Positions 8,177-16,160 of a stretch of 23,291 bases of DNA are shown here, piece by piece. Source of the stretch: Candidatus Nitromaritima sp. SCGC AAA288-L16. Its GTDB lineage: Bacteria > Nitrospinota > Nitrospinia > Nitrospinales > VA-1. Positions within the stretch are counted from its first letter, which is position 1, and each line of letters opens with the position of its first letter. The notes under the pieces are model-generated. The model saw nothing but the letters and a program-made list of their open reading frames with translations, had not been told where the DNA came from and did no database searches. The stretch covers positions 1-23,291 of the forward strand of contig AQTY01000012.1 of assembly GCA_000372225.1 (NCBI GenBank), read 5' to 3'. A program made the translations under genes and the position numbers.

Positions 8177-8645
8177 TCTTCTTTTTTCATTTGATGTCTA
8201 AATGGCCCTAATACAAAAATGATCGTCATTTAAACAATAAAACTTAATGATTTACTTATTGTTTAAAGGTCATTTAACGTAGCAAATATTATCTAAAAGT
8301 GCGCTCTAAAGTCATTAATAGGCAAAGTTAAATTTGTTCATGATGCTACCAATAGATCATCGAGTGTATTTTCTTTTGATTTCAAACTGCATTGTGTGGG
8401 TTTTGTGCGAAAATTAAGCTATACATTTAGTTGCTTGGAATGGGGGAATTTTGTACCATGGTTTGCAATACTTTATCTTCGACAGAGTATAGTTGTTCAA
8501 AAAATCAAATAACACTATAAGCCCTTTTCCTAAAAAAGGCTAACTGTCAGCGTCATAAAAATTCACATCAAAAAACTTAAAACATCTTTGATGTTGATCA
8601 AACCAAAGGTTTAACCACTTAAGCGAAATCAATCGGTCGAAAAAA
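8177..8645. other. 469-base gene-poor region between divergent gene blocks
   Basis: This region separates the leftward radical SAM cassette from the rightward glycan genes, so promoters for both directions should lie here; I cannot place them with confidence. It holds the 12-bp inverted repeat listed separately. It also holds an imperfect hairpin GCCCTTTT/AAAAAAGGC at 8521-8540 and a small perfect hairpin, AACATC-TTT-GATGTT, near 8581-8596. On the + strand a frame of about 70 codons without a usable start ends at TAA 8510-8512. Its composition (rich in Phe, Ser and Cys) does not convince me that it codes. Confidence 0.4.
8229..8267. repeat. 12-bp perfect inverted repeat
   Basis: TTTAAACAATAA at 8229-8240 is mirrored exactly by TTATTGTTTAAA at 8256-8267 with a 15-base spacer. 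The 9-mer GTCATTTAA also occurs directly repeated, at 8225-8233 and 8269-8277. It lies 53 bases upstream of the start of the leftward radical SAM gene. It has no T-tract, so an operator or a scar of a small element is more likely than a terminator. Its function is not known. Confidence 0.6.
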
Positions 8646-9641
8646 TTGATACCTAATAGAACTGTTTTGGTAAAAATTTTTTTTAATTTAAAAAAAAGAA
8701 ACTACAAAGTAATTAATAGGGCGCTAGTCTATTTTATTTTTAATGTTTCAGGCATTTTTTTAGCAGTACCCATCATTATATTTTTATGGATTTTGAAACC
8801 GTTTTTCTGGGTCAAGTTGGGGAAATTGCATCATGGAAGACTCGGCCATTTGGCGTTGGAAACCGAAATTTTTTTAAGAAGATGCCAGCTAGATATATTT
8901 TCTAATCGTTTTTTTTATTACTTTTTATGTGATTCTCGAAACGTTGCTAATCTACCATTGCTTAACATGTTCAAAAGGGTGTTAAAAATTTACGAAAGTC
9001 GAATTCTCGTTTCTATTTTTGACGGTATGTTTCCCTTGTTAAAGAATACTCCCTTTTATCAACCTTTGGGGTTGCAAGATAACGAATATTTTGAGTTCAA
9101 CAAGGCTAATCCATCCATTTGTTTTAGCCCCAAAGAAATTCAAAAGGGCCGGGAACTTCTAAAAAAGATGAATGTAGATTTTGACAATGACAGCTATATT
9201 TGTATTTTTTCTAGAGACAGTGCTTTCTTGGAAAAAACTATGCCCCACAATAATTGGGGTTACCATGATCGTCGTAATTCGGATATAGACAATTTCATTG
9301 AAGCCATCAAGTTTCTTATTGAAAAAAAGATGACAGTAATCAGGGTAGGTTCTGTTGTAAATAAACCAATTTCATATTCGCACCCTCGACTTATCGACTA
9401 CTCCGTCTCCGAATACCAATGCCCATTTTTAGATATATTCTTTATGGGGACATGTAAATTTTTTATAGGAACACCATCAGGAATTAGTAATATAGCAACG
9501 ATATTTGATATCCCGATGGCTAATGTTCAAATATCTGACTTCAACATAGTTCCATTTGGGAAAAACTGCTTATATATTCCAAAGAAGTTTAAGTTTACCA
9601 AAACAGGTCAGTATCTAAATTTTAAAAAAGGCAGAGAATAA
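8646..9641 (+). CDS. TIGR04372-type putative glycosyltransferase, N-terminal 331 residues, cut by an in-frame stop
   Basis: I recognise the TIGR04372 putative glycosyltransferase family. A hydrophobic segment spans residues 26-51. GRLGHLALETEIFL (64-77) is the family's N-terminal signature. FSRDSAFL at 188-195, YHDRRNSDIDNF at 206-217 and TVIRVGSVV at 230-238 follow, then FFIGTPSGISNIATIF at 272-287, which forms the likely sugar-nucleotide side. The frame starts at TTG 8646 and has no ATG nearby. It ends at TAA 9639-9641 after NFKKGRE, but the same frame goes on at once with sequence that fits the family's C-terminus to 9893. The full product would be about 414 residues. The gene is very AT-rich (16 G+C in the 60 bases from 8701). 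It is the first + strand gene of the glycan block. Whether the shortened product folds is unknown. Confidence 0.82.
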   Translation: MIPNRTVLVKIFFNLKKRNYKVINRALVYFIFNVSGIFLAVPIIIFLWILKPFFWVKLGKLHHGRLGHLALETEIFLRRCQLDIFSNRFFYYFLCDSRNVANLPLLNMFKRVLKIYESRILVSIFDGMFPLLKNTPFYQPLGLQDNEYFEFNKANPSICFSPKEIQKGRELLKKMNVDFDNDSYICIFSRDSAFLEKTMPHNNWGYHDRRNSDIDNFIEAIKFLIEKKMTVIRVGSVVNKPISYSHPRLIDYSVSEYQCPFLDIFFMGTCKFFIGTPSGISNIATIFDIPMANVQISDFNIVPFGKNCLYIPKKFKFTKTGQYLNFKKGRE

Positions 9642-9893
9642 AAATTAACAGCTAGTTCAAAAAATCTTCAAGAATTAGGACTCGAAGTGGAGGATAATAA
9701 TCCGCAGGATATTCTTGAAGTTGCAAAAGAAATGGTAGCTCGGATGGAAGGAACATCTAAGTATTCCACTGAAGAAAAAAAAATGATGCGTGCATATAGA
9801 GATCTATGGGCTCAATCTAATTTAACTGGAAAAGATGTTCCGACCCCTATAGGAATTGAGTGGTTGAAGAAAAATAAGAGCTTGTATTTTTAA
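9642..9893 (+). pseudogene. C-terminal remainder of the TIGR04372 glycosyltransferase gene
   Basis: This is the 83-codon continuation of the preceding gene, in exactly the same frame, separated from it only by the TAA at 9639-9641. It reads through NLQELGLEVEDNNPQDILEV and then AKEMVARMEGT, and ends with GIEWLKKNKSLYF. That matches the usual TIGR04372 ending: a helix after a PEEI-like motif, then IG..FL..N..L. A GTG at 9687 could start a 68-residue piece, but it has no clear ribosome-binding site and such a piece makes no sense alone. The simplest reading is a recent nonsense mutation (or a base-call error) in an otherwise intact gene. Confidence 0.75.
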
Positions 9894-10073
9894 GAACAAA
9901 TACACACTTTAAATTAAAGAAGGGACCAATCCTCTTATAAATTCAAGATGTTAGCATTGGACTTGGCACAACGATCAAGTTACAATCTTTAGTATCTTAA
10001 TATACACATAAATTTAGGCGACATCTCGCCTTCCTACTTTGTAACCAAAAACTGGACCCTATAAAAACGCCTA
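9894..10073. promoter_or_regulatory. Possible promoter region upstream of the CDP-sugar operon
   Basis: This 180-base spacer precedes the SDR/rfbF/rfbG run. A small perfect hairpin AGGCGA-CATC-TCGCCT lies at 10016-10031. Upstream, TTACAA at 9980-9985 followed by an AT-rich stretch with TATACA near 10000 could be -35/-10 boxes, with spacing slightly short of ideal. The evidence is weak. Confidence 0.25.
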
Positions 10074-11033
10074 ATGCCGGATTTAAAAATTCTTATCACT
10101 GGAGGGCTGGGCTACCTCGGGGGACGGATCGCGGATTATCTGAAAAGGAATCACCCAGAATCAACAATTGTCTTAGGAACAAGCCGGAGAATTGCGAAAG
10201 TTCCGGACTGGGCAAAGTCTTTTCAAATTGTTCAACTGAACATCCTCAATCCGGCTTCGATCGAGAAAGCTCTTCAAAATGGTATTCATGCCATTATTCA
10301 TCTGGCCTCTATGAACGAACACGACTCTTTCAACAATATTGAATCCGCCTGGGAAACCAATGCATTGGGAACACAATCTTTGCTGTCAACTTCAAGCCAA
10401 AATCAGATTACAAAGTTTATATATTTTTCAACATTCCACGTTTATGGGGATTGTAAAGATGAAATCACTGAAAACTCTCCAACCCGACCATACCATCCTT
10501 ATGCTGCGACTCATCGAGCATCGGAAGACATGGTCCGTTTTCATCAAAACTATAAAAATATGGACGCATTGACCTTGAGATTGTCCAACGGTTATGGCTA
10601 TCCTATGGATTCTGGAATCAACCGATGGACTCTGGTTTTTAACGATTTATGTCGACAAGCAATAACTTTGGGGAAAATGGTTATCAATTCATCTGGAAAG
10701 CAACATCGTGATTTTATTTCACTGCATGATGTTGCCGCTACGGTGGATCATTTTTTGTATGCGATCCCAGATAAGTGGGCGGATGGGCTATTTAACTTGG
10801 GCGGAGACTGTTCTCTTTCTATTGCCGATGTGGCAAACAAAGTTGCTACGGTCTATGAAAGAAAATATGGTAGATCAATCCCTATTAAAATCGCAGGAAA
10901 TGACAATGGTGAGATTCATAGTCCGGTCCATTTCAGTATAGACAAATTAAAAAATACCGGTTTTCTTTTAACCGGAAACATGGATCAGGAAATCGAACGC
11001 ACTCTTTCTTTATGTGAAAATTTTACAAAATGA
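10074..11033 (+). CDS. NAD-dependent epimerase/dehydratase (extended SDR), probable CDP-sugar reductase or epimerase
   Basis: A 319-residue extended SDR. The nucleotide-binding motif is GGLGYLGG at residues 10-17. IIHLAS (74-79) is the usual strand-4 motif, STFHVYG (119-125) holds the conserved Ser/Thr, and Y143 is the catalytic Tyr in PYAATHRASED. The position four after the Tyr is His147, not Lys. LRLSNGYGYP (about 168-177) and RDFISLHDVA further on are typical substrate-domain motifs. It is followed 40 bases later by rfbF and then rfbG, so it most likely acts on the CDP-4-keto-6-deoxyhexose, as a 4-reductase or C-epimerase. Composition is clearly less AT-rich than the gene before it (27 G+C in the 60 bases from 10201). 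The family call is firm; the exact reaction is inferred from the neighbours. Confidence 0.85.
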   Translation: MPDLKILITGGLGYLGGRIADYLKRNHPESTIVLGTSRRIAKVPDWAKSFQIVQLNILNPASIEKALQNGIHAIIHLASMNEHDSFNNIESAWETNALGTQSLLSTSSQNQITKFIYFSTFHVYGDCKDEITENSPTRPYHPYAATHRASEDMVRFHQNYKNMDALTLRLSNGYGYPMDSGINRWTLVFNDLCRQAITLGKMVINSSGKQHRDFISLHDVAATVDHFLYAIPDKWADGLFNLGGDCSLSIADVANKVATVYERKYGRSIPIKIAGNDNGEIHSPVHFSIDKLKNTGFLLTGNMDQEIERTLSLCENFTK

Positions 11034-11073
11034 ATTTGAACACTTTTGCACACCTTAGCTCGAGAGGCCTTTC

Positions 11074-11844
11074 ATGAAAGTAGTCATTCTTTGTGGAGGA
11101 GTCGGAACTCGCCTGCGCGAGGAAACTGAATTTCGACCAAAATCAATGGTCAAAATCGGGACAAAACCCATCCTCTGGCACATAATGAAACATTATGCCC
11201 GTCACGGATTCAATCAGTTTGTCCTTTGCCTCGGTTATAAGGGTGAGATAATAAAGGAGTATTTCTATCACTACATGCTACACAATAACGACGTCACTGT
11301 AAAACTGGGCCAAGACCGTCAAATCACTATCCATGAAAACAATCAAGTCGAGGACTGGGAGATCACCCTGGTCGATACAGGAGAAGATACTCTTAAGGGG
11401 GCAAGGATCCATAAAATCCAGAGGTATATTGACAATGACTTTATGGTCACCTATGGCGATGGTGTGAGTGATATCAATATAAGCAATCTGGTAGATTTCC
11501 ATAAAAAACATGGCAAAATTGGAACGGTCACAGGAGTCAGTCCACGATCATCATACGGGCAGATTAAACAGGAAGACGGAAAAGTATGTCAGTTTATTGA
11601 GAAACCAAAAATTGAAGAAGGCATAATTAATGGGGGGTTTTTTGTCTTTCAAAATAAAATATTTGACTACCTCAATTCGAATAACGATTGTGATTTTGAA
11701 ATTGGCCCGCTGGAACAACTAACTAAGGAAGGTCAATTGATGGTTTATCATCACAAAGGCGATTGGGCCTGCATGGACACCTACCGAGATTCTGTTTTCC
11801 TGAACAGCTTGTGGAGCAAGGGTAAAGCTTTTTGGAAAGCGTGA
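11074..11844 (+). CDS. rfbF: Glucose-1-phosphate cytidylyltransferase
   Basis: This enzyme makes CDP-glucose from CTP and glucose-1-phosphate, the first committed step to CDP-activated deoxysugars; it acts in the cytoplasm. The 256-residue length is normal for RfbF. The nucleotidyltransferase signature GGVGTRLREET is at 8-18, with RPKSMV at 21-26. YGDGVSD at 127-133 carries the metal-binding Asp. EKPK and NGGFFVF follow, as in the family, and GDWACMDTYRD near the end is characteristic of RfbF. AGAGG lies 6 bases before the ATG, a good ribosome-binding site. It is followed after 25 bases by rfbG, the usual partner order. Identification is strong. Confidence 0.95.
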   Translation: MKVVILCGGVGTRLREETEFRPKSMVKIGTKPILWHIMKHYARHGFNQFVLCLGYKGEIIKEYFYHYMLHNNDVTVKLGQDRQITIHENNQVEDWEITLVDTGEDTLKGARIHKIQRYIDNDFMVTYGDGVSDINISNLVDFHKKHGKIGTVTGVSPRSSYGQIKQEDGKVCQFIEKPKIEEGIINGGFFVFQNKIFDYLNSNNDCDFEIGPLEQLTKEGQLMVYHHKGDWACMDTYRDSVFLNSLWSKGKAFWKA

Positions 11845-11869
11845 GATAGATTACGGAGCTACATAATTT

Positions 11870-12964
11870 ATGTTTGAAAATATTTATCATGACCGCCGTG
11901 TTCTAGTTACCGGGCACACTGGTTTTAAGGGTTCTTGGATTTCCTCTTGGCTATTGGACCTGGGGGCCGCCGTGGCTGGTTTTTCGACAAACGCCCCGAC
12001 TAAACCATCTCACTTTGAAGTATTACGACTCACCGATCGAATCGAGCATTTTGAAGGTGATGTTAGAAACAAACGTTCCCTCCAAAAAGCTATTGACAAG
12101 TTTTGCCCTGAAATAGTTTTTCATTTTGCAGCTCAATCACTCGTCCGAAAGTCTTATGAAGATCCCGTTCTCACTTTCGAAACCAACTCTACTGGCACGT
12201 TAAATCTACTCGAATGTCTTCGCAACCAACCTTCCATCAAAGCGGCTGTTCTGATCACCAGTGATAAATGCTATGAAAATGTCGAATGGCTTTGGGGTTA
12301 CCGTGAAAATGATCGTTTGGGAGGAAAAGATCCTTACAGCGCTTCAAAGGCTTGTGCCGAATTAATCTCAAAAGTATATATGGAATCTTTTTTTAAAGAA
12401 AATAGGCCAAATATTGCCACAGCGAGGGCAGGTAATGTAATTGGTGGGGGTGACTGGGCGTCTGACAGGATAATACCTGACTGTGTTCGGGCATGGTCAG
12501 AAAAAAAACCTGTCATTACCAGGAACCCAAAAGCCACTCGACCATGGCAGCACGTTCTGGAACCCTTGAGCGGCTATTTAACTCTTGGGCAAAAACTCTT
12601 TTCGGGGAACTCTATATGCAAAAATCAATCTTTTAACTTCGGACCACAGGAAAAAGTCAACCAGTCAGTCGGCGATCTTATTTCCGAGATGACTCAATAT
12701 TGGCTGGGAGCGGAATCGAAAGTTCAGCAAGATATTGATTTCAGTAAATCCGAATCAACCCTATTGAAGCTTAATTGTGAAAAATCTCATCAATTTCTCC
12801 AATGGCGTGCAGTGTTAAACTTTTCGGAAACGGTTCGCATGACAGGGGAGTGGTATCAAGTTTTTTACAATGAGAAACAAACCTCTATTATCGAAACTAC
12901 AAGTAAACAAATCCAGGAGTACACAGAAAAAGCAACCCAGTCGAACCTTGCATGGACGCAATGA
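11870..12964 (+). CDS. rfbG: CDP-glucose 4,6-dehydratase
   Basis: It converts CDP-D-glucose to CDP-4-dehydro-6-deoxy-D-glucose using bound NAD+. The 364-residue length is right for the family. The Rossmann motif is GHTGFKG at 15-21, the RfbG-specific form. FHFAAQSLVRKSY (84-96) and the TSDKCYEN segment (130-137) are characteristic. The catalytic YxxxK is Y156 to K160 in DPYSASKACAE. RAGNVIGGGDW follows, then RPWQHVLEPLSGY, a diagnostic stretch for this enzyme. It is preceded by rfbF, and its TGA (12962-12964) directly abuts the ATG of the cupin epimerase gene, so translation of the two is probably coupled. Identification is strong. Confidence 0.95.
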   Translation: MFENIYHDRRVLVTGHTGFKGSWISSWLLDLGAAVAGFSTNAPTKPSHFEVLRLTDRIEHFEGDVRNKRSLQKAIDKFCPEIVFHFAAQSLVRKSYEDPVLTFETNSTGTLNLLECLRNQPSIKAAVLITSDKCYENVEWLWGYRENDRLGGKDPYSASKACAELISKVYMESFFKENRPNIATARAGNVIGGGDWASDRIIPDCVRAWSEKKPVITRNPKATRPWQHVLEPLSGYLTLGQKLFSGNSICKNQSFNFGPQEKVNQSVGDLISEMTQYWLGAESKVQQDIDFSKSESTLLKLNCEKSHQFLQWRAVLNFSETVRMTGEWYQVFYNEKQTSIIETTSKQIQEYTEKATQSNLAWTQ

Positions 12965-13423
12965 ATGAACGAATTAGTTGAAATAGAAGGCGTTATCGTC
13001 CAACCGTTGAAACAGATTGCTGATAAGCGCGGACCGATCTTACACATGCTAAAAAATGACTCTAATTTGTTTAAACAATTTGGCGAAGTTTATTTTAGCG
13101 AAATACATTCTGGGCTCGTCAAGGCATGGAAACGTCACAAAAAACAAAGCCAAAATCTAGTGGTTCCTCTGGGGAAAATTCGGTTAGTTATTTACGATGA
13201 CAGGTCCAACTCCAACACCCATGGAAAAATCGCACAATGCAAGCTCGGGCGTCCCAAGAATTATAGACTGATTCATATTCCTCCTATGCTGTGGTATGGG
13301 CTCCAAGAAATTGGAGGTCAAACATCCATGGTTGCCAACTGTACCGACCTGCCTCACGACCCTGAAGAAATAGAATCGCTATCCACTTATACGAGCCAGA
13401 TACCATATCAATGGAAATCATGA
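12965..13423 (+). CDS. RmlC-like cupin, dTDP-4-dehydrorhamnose 3,5-epimerase family
   Basis: A 152-residue cupin, slightly shorter than classical RmlC (about 180). LVKAWKRHKKQSQNLVVPLG (51-70) aligns with the RmlC strand that carries the base His, here H58. The RmlC Lys that follows seems to be replaced, by about N64. IPPMLWYGLQE (105-115) corresponds to the strand bearing the catalytic Tyr, here Y111. It starts immediately after the rfbG stop. By context it should epimerise the CDP-4-keto-6-deoxy-glucose at C3, C5 or both before reduction. Similar proteins accompany rfbF/rfbG in other CDP-sugar clusters. Which carbon is epimerised cannot be told from the sequence. Confidence 0.82.
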   Translation: MNELVEIEGVIVQPLKQIADKRGPILHMLKNDSNLFKQFGEVYFSEIHSGLVKAWKRHKKQSQNLVVPLGKIRLVIYDDRSNSNTHGKIAQCKLGRPKNYRLIHIPPMLWYGLQEIGGQTSMVANCTDLPHDPEEIESLSTYTSQIPYQWKS

Positions 13424-13464
13424 AAATGAATCCGCCTACCTAACCTCGAAAATATTACTCTAAA

Positions 13465-14244
13465 ATGCCCATACCTCAAGTTTCAGTAGTCACATCGGTC
13501 TATAACGGTGAAGCGTATTTGGAAGAATGTATCGACAGCATCCTGAACCAGACCTTTCAGAGTTTCGAATACATCATCCTTAATAACGGATCCACCGATG
13601 GCACTGCTAGGATTCTTCAACAATACACTGACCCTCGCATTCGTATTATTCATCAGGAAAACCTGGGGATCTCAAGATCTTTAAACAAAGGAATTAATTT
13701 ATCGAACAGTAGTCTGATTGCGCGCCTGGATGCGGATGATTACTCATCGCCGCAAAGACTTGAGAAACAAATATCCTTTATGAAAAAATACACGAACGTG
13801 GTACTTTGTGGTTCACGACGCAAAGAACTATTAGGAAGCAAAATTCTTCCGTCAACGGTTCCGTTCGTTGAAAAGGATGAAGATATTAGAAAAACTGTAA
13901 GTTGTTTTAACCCCTTATCGCATAGCACTATTATGTTTAGAAAAAAACATTTCATTGAAGCGGGGGGTTATAATGACCAGTTCGAATACGCTCAAGATTA
14001 CAATTTGTGGTTAAGTATGCTTGCCTTGGGAAAAGCCCATAACTTGAAAGATGAGCTAAGTGTCGTGCGCATATCCCAATCTTCAACGTCTAATCAGAAT
14101 AGCAAAAAACAAAAACTCGAAGAACTACAGATCCGATGGAACGCTTTTCGAAAATTCGGAGGAAACCCAGGAAAAGCCATGTTTTATTCTGTAAGAAGTC
14201 TGGCGAGATTAATATTCCCATCCAAAACACATTTGAATCGATAA
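13465..14244 (+). CDS. Glycosyltransferase family 2 (GT-A fold)
   Basis: A 259-residue cytosolic-type GT2. The N-terminus VSVVTSVYNGEAYLEECIDS is the classic opening, and QTFQSFEYIILNNGSTDGT at 29-47 holds the nucleotide-binding Asp (D45). The DxD-like metal site is D89-A-D91-D92 in ARLDADDYS. QDYNLWLS (near 176) corresponds to the ED-type catalytic motif, with Gln before the Asp. No membrane segments are evident. It probably adds a hexose or deoxyhexose to the lipid-linked repeat unit on the inner face of the inner membrane. It is 41 bases after the cupin gene and ends the CDP-sugar run. Donor and acceptor are unknown. Confidence 0.9.
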   Translation: MPIPQVSVVTSVYNGEAYLEECIDSILNQTFQSFEYIILNNGSTDGTARILQQYTDPRIRIIHQENLGISRSLNKGINLSNSSLIARLDADDYSSPQRLEKQISFMKKYTNVVLCGSRRKELLGSKILPSTVPFVEKDEDIRKTVSCFNPLSHSTIMFRKKHFIEAGGYNDQFEYAQDYNLWLSMLALGKAHNLKDELSVVRISQSSTSNQNSKKQKLEELQIRWNAFRKFGGNPGKAMFYSVRSLARLIFPSKTHLNR

Positions 14245-14451
14245 TTAGGAACCGCCGTTGACCACCGCAACTATCAAGTGTGGCTAGTTAAGACAGCCCA
14301 TCATTTTAAACACAAAAAGTAAGGTGACTTTGTTATCCACTAATAATTATGTTACAAAGAGGCTTCAACCCATAGAACAATATTTTTTCCTTACTATTAA
14401 ATTTATCTACAATTTTAAATCCTAATTGGGGGTTTTAATAACTGATCAGAG

Positions 14452-15756
14452 ATGACTTCAGGGATTACCTCTTGGTTTATTGCTCTACTAAAACAAACCA
14501 GAATTGCTATGGAACGTAATTTTTATATTATCGACAAGATGTTGGTCTTCACATTATTTTTATTCACGGCGTCTTCTATGTTTTCGATTAGCATCTCCCA
14601 AATCTCTGCAGGACTGGGGGGATTTCTCTGGTTATTAAGAGCTTATCTCACTAATACATGGAAAGAACAACGTTGGCCTCTAGGAATTCCATTTGCCTTA
14701 TTTTGCCTTGCCAGCTTTATAGCAGTGGCTAACGCTTATGATGTAAGCTACAGCTACAGTTCTCTAAAAAAACTCTTGGAGTTTCTAATCTTTTTTTGGG
14801 TACTAAATTGTGTCCGGGAAAACAACTTAAGAAACTCTCTGTCCCTTACCCTAATAGCCTCTGCAACAATTGCAAGCTTATTTGGTTTTTATCAATTTTG
14901 GCAAGCATCTGAAGCTTTATCTCTGATAAAAACTATCCTGGCCTTTAGAGTCGAAGGAACACTAAGTAGTTACATGACGTTTGCGGGCCTCCTAATGATG
15001 GTTGAAATACTAGCCTTGGCATATGTCATTTTTGGTCAATCGGCACAAAAACTCATTTGGATATCCACTGGGATAATACTTTATTGTCTTCTACTCACTC
15101 ACACACGCCAAGCTTGGTTTGGGTTTTTCGTAGGAATAATATTTCTGACCTTTTGTTGGAGAAAGAAATTTTTTTTATTTATTCCCTTTATTTTCATGGC
15201 AATTTTTTTATTATCGCCCGATCCAGTAAAAAAAAGAGTTTTAGAAACAACCACACAATGCCTAACGTATCAAGAGTGTCAAGCTAACAAATCTGCGCAC
15301 TGGGAACTAGCAATGCGAACCAATCTCTGGCAGTTTGGATGGAAGGTTTTCAAAGATTATCCTGTGACTGGGTGTGGTTTTCGTTGCGTAGACTTAATCC
15401 ACAATCAATATGTAGATCCATATCCTCATGAACATGGGAGTGTCAGGCATCTTAGAGGTATGCACAACAGCTTTATCCAAATTGCTGTTGATACTGGGAT
15501 ATTAGGTGCAGCTGCTTGGCTGGGAATTTGGGCCAGTTTCTTTCGATTTCTTTATCACAAGGCTATTATTTTAGAAAAAAATGCTGATGAACGTTGGGTT
15601 ATCTTAGGAAGTGCCGCAGCAGTTCTTGCTTTTCTTGCAGCAGGCCTCTTTGAGACCAATTTCTATGACTCTGAAGTCGCAATGCTTCTTTATTTCATAA
15701 TGGCATTACCTTTTGCTGGAACTCAAAATACTTCGGAAGCTGTTGCTGAAACATAA
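14452..15756 (+). CDS. O-antigen ligase/polymerase (Wzy_C/WaaL family)
   Basis: A 434-residue multispanning inner-membrane protein with about ten to twelve hydrophobic segments (for example 30-65, 77-95, 109-120, 130-150, 178-195, 202-214, 221-235, 238-255, 345-370 and 380-425). Family features are TRQAWFGF at 218-225 with the functional Arg, then a large periplasmic loop (about 256-340) containing NLWQFGWKVFKDYPVTGCGF and ending in RGMHNSFIQIAVDTG, where the His is the typical WaaL/Wzy loop His (H338). It either polymerises repeat units or ligates glycan to lipid A-core or another acceptor; sequence alone does not separate the two. ATG 14452 and the in-frame ATG at 14509 (Met20) are both possible starts. 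The loop is relatively rich in Cys. A 207-base spacer without recognisable genes precedes it. Confidence 0.88.
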   Translation: MTSGITSWFIALLKQTRIAMERNFYIIDKMLVFTLFLFTASSMFSISISQISAGLGGFLWLLRAYLTNTWKEQRWPLGIPFALFCLASFIAVANAYDVSYSYSSLKKLLEFLIFFWVLNCVRENNLRNSLSLTLIASATIASLFGFYQFWQASEALSLIKTILAFRVEGTLSSYMTFAGLLMMVEILALAYVIFGQSAQKLIWISTGIILYCLLLTHTRQAWFGFFVGIIFLTFCWRKKFFLFIPFIFMAIFLLSPDPVKKRVLETTTQCLTYQECQANKSAHWELAMRTNLWQFGWKVFKDYPVTGCGFRCVDLIHNQYVDPYPHEHGSVRHLRGMHNSFIQIAVDTGILGAAAWLGIWASFFRFLYHKAIILEKNADERWVILGSAAAVLAFLAAGLFETNFYDSEVAMLLYFIMALPFAGTQNTSEAVAET

Positions 15757-16160
15757 GTTCCATAGTGCTATTTCTTTCTGTAGAAGAGAGTTCGTCGCTG
15801 TTTGAGTTTACATGATTCGACCTAGCAAGAATGCATGAAAATAGAAACTCGAAAGACTTTAAATTTAAAAAGGGGGAGTGTTTGAGGGTAATTTTAAATA
15901 TCTGTCCGCATTGATACTTTCATCAAAAGATTAAACAAGCCGATATAAAAAAATACTCCAAACAATTGGATGAGAAATATTTAAAAAAATTCTACTCGCT
16001 AACAGGTTAATTCATTAAATGAAAGAACCCGCGCTAAGCATAATTATTATTTTTCTGCTATACAACGCGCAATTAACCTGAATTAATTTTTTAGATTACA
16101 TATCTTTAAAGAAAGCACCTGCGATAACACTGTTCCTCTTTATCACGTGAGACTAAACTA
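15757..16160. other. 404-base spacer with a possible coding remnant and an inverted repeat
   Basis: A strong purine tract (GGGGGAG, near 15872-15878) is followed by TTG 15882. The frame from it is stopped by TGA at 15912-15914 and then runs open again to TAA 16008-16010, encoding a lysine-rich helical piece that includes DIKKYSKQLDEKYLKKFYS. This looks like the remains of a small gene. A 10-bp inverted repeat overlaps its end. A promoter for the next gene may lie in the AT-rich part near 16080-16140, but I cannot fix one. Confidence 0.3.
16003..16080. repeat. 10-bp perfect inverted repeat, 58-base spacer
   Basis: CAGGTTAATT at 16003-16012 pairs exactly with AATTAACCTG at 16071-16080. Inside it, CGCGC at 16030-16034 and CGCGC at 16066-16070 allow further 4-bp pairing. 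The unit is 78 bases long with no clear target-site duplication. It could be a small mobile-element relic or an RNA foldback in the leader of the next gene. Confidence 0.45.

Noticed and set aside
8298..8512. Open frame of about 70 codons on the + strand in the 8177-8645 spacer
   Set aside because: It has no usable start or ribosome-binding site and an odd composition (many Phe, Ser and Cys). I could not tie it to any family, so I did not call it a gene.
9963..9985. TTGGCAC as a possible sigma-54 promoter before the SDR
   Set aside because: The -12 TTGC element is missing at the right spacing.
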